Position numbers and translations under genes: made by a program. The notes under the pieces were generated by a model, which did not search any database, had not been told where the DNA came from, and worked only from the letters and a program-made list of their open reading frames with translations. A DNA stretch of 64,000 nucleotides, taken from Apus apus (taxonomy: Eukaryota > Chordata > Aves > Apodiformes > Apodidae). Every line of letters begins with the position of its first letter. The first letter of the stretch is position 1. Shown here one piece after another: positions 57,801-64,000 of this stretch. The stretch is taken from assembly GCF_020740795.1 (NCBI RefSeq), contig NC_067283.1, positions 3,003,659 through 3,067,658 on the forward strand. The letters are read 5' to 3'.

Positions 57801-60800
57801 ACCAGACTGGAACTAAGGCACATATTTGTACAGTGTATTGGAGTGACATCCAAAGTAACCTTTTCCTCTTTGATTCAGGATGGATTTTAATGCATTACTG
57901 TGTGCTCTGTTTCCTTTGGTTTCATTACTTCACCTAAGAGACCTGCAATGCAGATCAGAGTAGAGAATATGATCCTAAAAATAGAACTCTCCTGACCTTT
58001 TTATAAATAATTTAAATCCTCTTCATACTAACTTTAGCTCTTGTTAATGTGCCTGTGTCAGAATTGTGCAAGAAAGATTGGCTTCATTCCTGACTGCAAA
58101 GATATGCATTAAGACAATCTCTCTACTCTGTTCCTGTTTAGTTCTGGCTAAATGTTCATTATATCAAAAATAATTGTGTGTATTGAAAACTGTTAGCAAT
58201 GCTTTGTAAACCTGGGTGATGAATTTGAAATCCTATTTTTTACAAAAGTAGCACAGTCTGACACCCAGCTATACAGCCAGGTAATACAATCTGACACTCT
58301 CCATAGACAGGCAGGAAAACATGGGTTCACATGTTTACAAAAGCAAAGAATAATACTCAGACTTATCTAAATACTTAATTACCCACCTGAACAAATAAAC
58401 CCATACTCCTTCCAACCACTGATAATCTGTATTGTAATAATCATGGAACAGTTTGGGTTGGAAGGGACCTTAAAGATCACCTAGTTCCAACCCCCCTGCA
58501 TGGGCAGGGACGCCTCCCATGAGACCAGGTTGCTCCAAGCCCCATCCAACCTGCCCTTCAACACTTCCAGGGATGGGGCTTCCAGAACTTCCCTGGGCAA
58601 CCTGGGCCAGGATGTGACTAAAGAATTTCTCACGCTAAAGAATTTCCTCCTGATGTCTAACCTAAATGTCTCCCCTCTTCCAGTTTTAATCCATTATCCC
58701 TTGTCCTCTCCCTGCCCTTGTCAAAAGCCCTTCCCCAGCTTTCCTGGAGCCTCTTCAGGCACTGGAAGGTGCTCTAAGTTCTCCCTGGATCCTTCTCTTC
58801 TCCAGGCTGAACACCTCCAGGTCTCCCAGCCTGTCTTCATAGCAGAGCTGCTCCAGCCCTCTGAGCATCTCTATGGCCTCCTCTGGACTTTCTCCAGGAG
58901 CTCCATGTCCCTCTTATGCTGAGGGCTCCAGATCTGAACAGAATTCCAGGTGGGGTCTCACGAGAGCAAGGGGGAGAATCCCCTCCCTGGCCCTGCTGGC
59001 CACGCTTCTTTTGATGCAGCCCAGGACATGGTTGGTTTCTGGGCTCCAGCACACACTGGTGTCTCATGTTGAGCTTCTCATCCACCATCACCCCATAGCC
59101 CTTCTCCAGGCTATTTTCAATCCATTCTCCACCCAGCCTGTATCTGTGCTTGGGATTGCCCCAGCCCAGGTGCAGGACATTGCACTATAATGATCTGATG
59201 AGCTTACACCAATGGACTACTGGGTATCAGATACAGGCCACTATGTATAACTACACTCTTTTGTGTTTACTGCTAGAGAGACCAGCTTTTCCTCCTCTCT
59301 CCCCAGCACATGGATTTAAGCCTAGCCTTATTGTTGATGTTAATTCCTTTTTCACAGCTTTTGGCAAATGAAGTTGGTGAAGATGTGAACATCCAAAGTC
59401 TCTTGATCAATTCTGGGGGCTGGCGAGGACGAGCTCAGCAAATTCTTGTTCTCCAGAGCAAGGTGAGTTAAGACCCTGCATGGTGCCATCTAAGCTGGGT
59501 GCTGGGGTGCTCTTAGTACAGATATTACCTCAGTTTAAGGTAAAGATACTGTCCTGGGCCAGTCCTTTCTGTGTTGAAGAAAACAACTGTTAGAATAAAA
59601 CACTTCATGGCAACTTCTGTAGTTTTTTTTTTTGTCTATCTGTGCATGGTGGTGGGGTGTTCAATTTTAAATATGTGTTGTTGTGTGCAGGGTCTTTCAG
59701 AGTTCCTGCAAACAATATTAATTAGCCTGTTGCAAACATGCCAGCTTCAGTATCAAAGCTGGGAATCTTTCATATCTGTGTCAAAGGATAGAGTGCAGTG
59801 ACCTTGGAAAACCATGGCAGCCTAGGGCAAATCCTGGGATGTTTTGAAGGTGCCTCTCCCCACTGAGTACAGAAGGAGCCCTGTCAGTGCCTGTGCTCTC
59901 ACTGCCTGTGCTCTCACTGAAGCTCCTTTACTCAGTGCCTGAAATCAGATGGGAAGAATTGAGGCCAGACACAATTTTCAAGTTGTTCCCCCAGGAACTT
60001 CAGGAAAATCTTTAACTCTTGAGTCTTCTGAAGGGCCCAGATGAGCTGAAATGTCAGCCTGAGACAGGGAGCCAGTTTTGTCTGCATCTTCAATAAAACT
60101 TCTCTCAGGCAATTTGCTACATAGTGTCCTGCTGGTTAATTATAGTCCAACAAACTAATTTTTGCACTCTGATGGACTGAAGTTGTTAACCTCTACTTTC
60201 CCTTGAACAAATTACATTTCCCTTCTGTTAGACTCCTTGGCTGGGATTCATCCCAACTGTACTCAACTGTAATGCACAAATTTCTGTTCTGAGCCAGTCT
60301 CCTCAGGCCCCTTCTGTAGTCAGTAGGGATCTTGTAAATACAGTCACTGGCTCAAAAGTGAGGTAGGTGGATCTTGCCTTAGAAGACACCTCCAGAACAG
60401 GGCAGAGAAACTGTGCTGTAGCAGTGCTCATTTCATTCTACTGACTATAAAATGCCTGCAGTGAAGAGCTGGGATGCAAGACCTGAGTTCACCTGACCAC
60501 ATATAGGTGTCTAATGCCAGTCAAGGTGCCCTAGGGTGTCCCTCAGGTCATCTCTCCAGAGGAGTGTGGATGTATTGTAGATCCTGTGTTATGTGTGTCT
60601 CCAGTATCCCAGGACATCTCAAACACTTACAGTCAGGCTTGTGAACTGTGCCTTAGATCCTGGGTGGTGATTCTGCTAAAGACCAAGATGCTTAAATGTA
60701 TGTGGGTGAGTGGGTGTCTGCTCTTTTGGAGGAGATCTGAGGTATTGCTCTGCTGCCCACGTGTGTTCAGTGGTATTCAAGGTGCTTTGGAGTGTCTGCC

Positions 60801-63516
60801 TGGCCTCCACATGTGGCTCCAACAAGGCACAGACCTCCCATGTGTCCTGAGTCTCCAGTAGGTCTGGTGTAATTTCTCTTCCCTGCACAGATGCCCCAGA
60901 CATCTTTGTTAGCAACTAACAAATTGAAATTTGAAAGAACAGACACCGCTCTGTGTTAGTTAATCATGAGAGTGTCAAGGAGTAACGTGCTGCTGCACTT
61001 GGAGCTCCCTTAGGTTATGTCCTTTTTGATGCTGGACCACTGTACTCCTTGGGAAGGCTCTGGGTGACTTGTCATTATTGTCCTCTAGGTTCGAGAGCTG
61101 GAGAGTCAGCTGGGTCAAAACAAGACCAGGACATCACTGGGTGAGATTGCTGAGGAGCTGCTGGTACTTACTGATCCAAGGAAGTTGTCAGCCCAAGAGA
61201 AGAACTTGTTGAAGATTCGCAGCTTAGAAAAAGAAAAGAAAGAAGCTTTGGAGGTAAAAAACTGTGAGCTGACAGGGTCCTGTTTGGGTGTATGTAGTGT
61301 GTAATAACTTCCCTTCAGGAGACCTTAAGGGGACCTCCCTCCCAGGAAACCATTGCAGAAACCCCCCTGATCTGCTGGAGGAAGTCCTGCCATAGTTCAG
61401 AGACTGAGCAAAAAGCTTCCACGCTTGAATTCTGTGTTGCTCTCTTATCTGGCCAGGCATCCTTTGGCAGGTCAAGATTTAGACTCCCCCTCTGCTGTGT
61501 GATTCATGTGTCAGATGCATCTACTTGACCTGAAATGTGGCCACTTGACAACTGTGCTCCATGTGTGATGTTAGAAAGATGGAGAGGAACCCCGGGCTGT
61601 AATGCAGCTGCTGCTGGCTTTACACTGAAGGCACATGCAGGAATAAGCCCTGCTACAGCTGCATCCAAACTCTGTAGCATCCCCCTCACATCTGGGGCCA
61701 GATGGGCATTCTTCATGCCATGTTAAAGACAAGCATCCCCCTCACACCTCATATAGCTGTTTGGATATGGGCGTCTACATTTGAACAGGAGAAAGTTGGG
61801 AATTACACCAGACACCCTGTTTAGAGGCATTCTGAAAATGGGTCTTACCCTCCAACACATGTGGTGGCTCCAAAAATAAACAGTGTTCAGGGGTTGAATG
61901 AGGCTATAGCTGGTGGCATAGGTAGTAAATCCTGAGGTGGAAAGATTTGTAGACCTGTGTCCACAAGAAAAAATGGAGGGTAGGAGTCAGCTACACAGAT
62001 TCAGGTTAGCAAAACATACCTCCCTGTGCTCCTCCCCTGTATTTGCTACTGTAGAGGCCATCTGGCACCATCCTTGAGCTTGATTAGATGCTGCTTTGTC
62101 ACCACAGTGTAACCGTGCAACAGAGTGAGCAGTGGGGTGATCCACACCTCTCATTCTTGGCCATGAGAATGAAAAAGAAGATTCATAGCTACAGGCACAC
62201 AGCACAGGGAAGGCTTTCCTCAACAGCTGTAACCTGCACAGTTCCACCTCTGCCTTTGTCCTTCAGGCTCCATTCACAGTAACTTCCCTTGTTCTTGGCC
62301 ATGACTGCCTCACTGCTGGCATGCACCCTGGCTAGTTTCATAGCACCATGAAGTCACAGAATGGTTTGGGTTGGAAGGAACCTTAAAGGTCATCTAGTTC
62401 CAAACCCCTGCCATGGGCAGGGACACCTCCCAGCAGCCCAGGTTGCTCCAAGCCTCATCCAACCTGCCTTTCAACACTGCCAGGGATGGGGCAGCCACAG
62501 CTTCTCTGGGCAACCTGGGCCAGGGTCTCACCATCCTCACAGGAAAGAATTTCCTCCTAATATCTCACTTAGATCTCCCTTATTTCAACTTGAAACCATT
62601 CCCCTTGTCCTGTCACTCCCTGCCCTTGTAAAAACCCCCTCCCCAGCTTTCCTGGAGCCCCTTCAGGCACTGGAAGGTGCTCTCAGGTCTCCCTGGAGCC
62701 TTCTCTTCTCCAGGCTGAACACCCCAGCTCTCCCAGCCTGTCTCCAGAGCAGAGCTGCTCCAGCCCTCCCATCATCTCCGTGGCCTCCTCTGGACTTGCT
62801 TCAAGAGCTCCATGTCCTTCCTGTGTTGGGACCTTCAGAACTGGACACAGCACTGCAGGGGGGGTCTCATGAGAGCCAAATGGAGGGGGAGAATCCCCTC
62901 CCTTGACCTGCCTTTATCGAGGGGAAGGCATGGCTCAGGAGGCAGCATATGCCAAAGACAGCTTCTAGTGGTCAGTGTGACATCACCACCCCATGTCTGG
63001 AAGGAAGAGAGTTTCCCCATGGAGGCTGAGGATGCAGATGAAAAAGCAGGAGCATACAGAATTGGATTTTAAGACAAAATTATCATTTGCTTCCTGCCAC
63101 ATCAGGAATCAACCAAATCCACTTGTATTCCTGAGCAGACAGGCCTTTTTTGATGCTGGCAAGCAGGCAGTGAGTAGTAGCATTTATCATTTCTACTTTC
63201 TTAGGGATGATTTGGGATAAAAGGTCCATTTTTTTGGCTTCTTCCAGCCAATGTGTGATTTCTTTAACTGACCAAAGCACCCGGGGCTTGGCGATAGGCT
63301 CTAACTGTCATTCCCTGTGATGTGTTTGCATCACTGCAGAAACTCACTGGGGAACATGATGCTCTCCAGAAAAGTCATGAGGAAGTGAAAAAAAAACTGG
63401 ATGCATCCAAAGCCAGGAACAAAGTACTGAGCAGTGAAGTGAAAACCCTGAAGGGACAGATCATAACCCTGCTGGAGAAAGGGAAGCACGACGATGAGCT
63501 CATCGACGCCTTAATG
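45860..63516 (+). CDS. CCDC13: Coiled-coil domain-containing protein 13, 5' half (3' end outside window)
   Basis: CCDC13 is a centriolar-satellite coiled-coil protein that has been linked to ciliogenesis and genome stability. Eight coding exons join in phase: ATG 45866 to 46083, 50754-50902, 53621-53763, 56993-57082, 57360-57476, 59358-59462, 61089-61253 and 63340-63516, giving 388 residues. The human protein has about 715 as I recall, so roughly half is here. Matches I remember include [13 protein letters not shown] at the front, [29 protein letters not shown], the [15 protein letters not shown] block, [19 protein letters not shown] and [12 protein letters not shown]. Nearly all of it is predicted heptad coiled coil rich in Glu, Lys, Gln and Leu. 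The start is chosen because the ATG follows the acceptor TTTTAG by 6 nt and opens the conserved frame. The last donor is at 63517, after which the window is intronic. No breaks are seen. Confidence 0.95.
46084..50753 (+). other. CCDC13: CCDC13 intron, no recognised content
   Basis: A 4.7 kb intron between the first two coding exons. A T-rich tract lies near 47610-47665. I see no CR1 copy, no RNA gene and no conserved domain in the small open frames. Confidence 0.55.
50903..53620 (+). other. CCDC13: CCDC13 intron with one CR1 tail
   Basis: The CR1 piece at 52283-52450 is the only feature recognised in this 2.7 kb intron. Confidence 0.6.
52283..52450 (+). mobile_element. CR1 3' end fragment
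   Basis: CCAGAGAAGCTGTGGCTGCC, GGTTGGAACTGGATGACC and the tail CTCTGTGATTCTGTGATT identify the last 170 bp of a CR1 copy. Confidence 0.82.
53764..56992 (+). other. CCDC13: CCDC13 intron with a TA microsatellite
   Basis: A TGTGTGTATG(TA)n tract lies at about 56631-56662. Otherwise nothing is recognised in this 3.2 kb intron. Confidence 0.6.
56631..56662. repeat. (TG)n(TA)n microsatellite
   Basis: TGTGTGTATGTATATATATA continues as a short pure TA run before AAACACATG. Confidence 0.85.
58440..59190 (-). mobile_element. CR1 LINE fragment, reverse orientation, about 750 bp
   Basis: AATCATGGAACAGTTTGGGT, AAGGGACCTTAAAGATCACC and further ORF2-derived sequence up to CCCAGGTGCAGGACATTGCA read as the reverse complement of CR1. 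It reaches further into ORF2 than the other reverse copies. The coding frame is interrupted. It lies in the intron before the CCDC13 exon at 59358. Confidence 0.87.
59463..61088 (+). other. CCDC13: CCDC13 intron, no recognised content
   Basis: A duplicated phrase, CTGTGCTCTCACTG, occurs twice near 59888-59918. No repeat family, RNA gene or coding signal was seen. Confidence 0.55.
61254..63339 (+). other. CCDC13: CCDC13 intron with reverse CR1
   Basis: The CR1 copy at 62354-62925 is the only recognised element in this 2.1 kb intron. Confidence 0.6.
62354..62925 (-). mobile_element. CR1 LINE 3' fragment, reverse orientation
   Basis: CACAGAATGGTTTGGGTTGG, GGAACCTTAAAGGTCATC and downstream CTCCAGCCCTCCCATCATCT identify a reverse CR1 copy. 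It is similar in extent to the one at 58440, but it belongs to a separate insertion because the flanks differ. Confidence 0.87.
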
Positions 63517-64000
63517 GTACAGTCTGACTCTTGCTGCTGGTCCCAGCCCCTGCAGACCAACCCTGTTTTTCTAAGTGATCAAACATGATGTCATTTAGTG
63601 ACACGAGGACACAGACAACCTGAGGGTGCATGGGAGGCCTGATGAATCAAGCTGTGACAGCCAGAGGTTTTGTAGTCAGCTAAAGCCCTTCATTTTGGAT
63701 CAGATCATGCAAAGACAGCAGCCAAGTGGCTCTAAGCTGCAAGTGATGTAAGGAGTGTGTTGCAGAAGGATTGAAACAGGATTGTCTAGTAGGTAGAGGA
63801 AGGGCTTCATTCCTGACCCAGGAAGCTGGACTTAATTTTCTGATTTGCTTTCAGCCCTGTTGGTAGATTACTTTTTTTCTGAGAATCTTTGCAATCTTGC
63901 ACTTTAATTTGTTGTGTCACACAGCCCAAAACTCACAAGCTGAACCATGAGTACTAAACCTTGCAGACATTCACTTGGAGTAGCTGGAGCTGAGAAGGCT

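Overview
The window is vertebrate and almost certainly avian nuclear DNA. It holds split genes with GT-AG introns, at least a dozen CR1 LINE copies ending in the bird-typical ATTCTRTG octamers, and no SINE or L1 background. I cannot name the species. Gene names come from matching translated exons to family sequences I remember; no search was run.

Layout: (1) 1-21942, + strand: the 3' end of OBSCN (obscurin). I can place 22 coding exons (1878-21942) whose reading phases all agree, giving 2,132 residues plus the stop. Domain order is Ig, kinase, a very long linker encoded mostly by one 3.6 kb exon, Ig, FN3, second kinase and C-terminus. (2) 21943-27365: intergenic or 3'UTR sequence. (3) 27366-28898, - strand: intronless CYP8B1, sterol 12-alpha-hydroxylase. 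(4) 31518-32681, - strand: ACKR2, an atypical chemokine receptor with DMYLQIV in place of the usual DRYLAIV. (5) 32682-38150: upstream intergenic DNA ending in a large G-rich 11-bp minisatellite. (6) about 38200-44070, + strand: HIGD1A, a mitochondrial inner-membrane protein, with a CpG-island promoter. (7) about 44600-64000, + strand: the 5' half of CCDC13, a coiled-coil centriolar-satellite protein. Eight coding exons are placed and the gene runs off the window. Its CpG island carries three NRF1-type palindromes at exact 31 bp spacing and an RFX X-box.

The genes are not a functional unit. CYP8B1, ACKR2, HIGD1A and CCDC13 form a block that is also linked in human (3p22), whereas human OBSCN lies on 1q42, so the window spans a synteny junction relative to human.

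I found no RNA genes, CRISPR arrays or bacterial-type systems, and no clearly new gene family. The most interesting signals are the CCDC13 promoter array, the G-rich minisatellite beside the HIGD1A promoter, degenerate internal repeats in the giant OBSCN linker exon, and a CR1-into-CR1 nested insertion with a visible target-site duplication.
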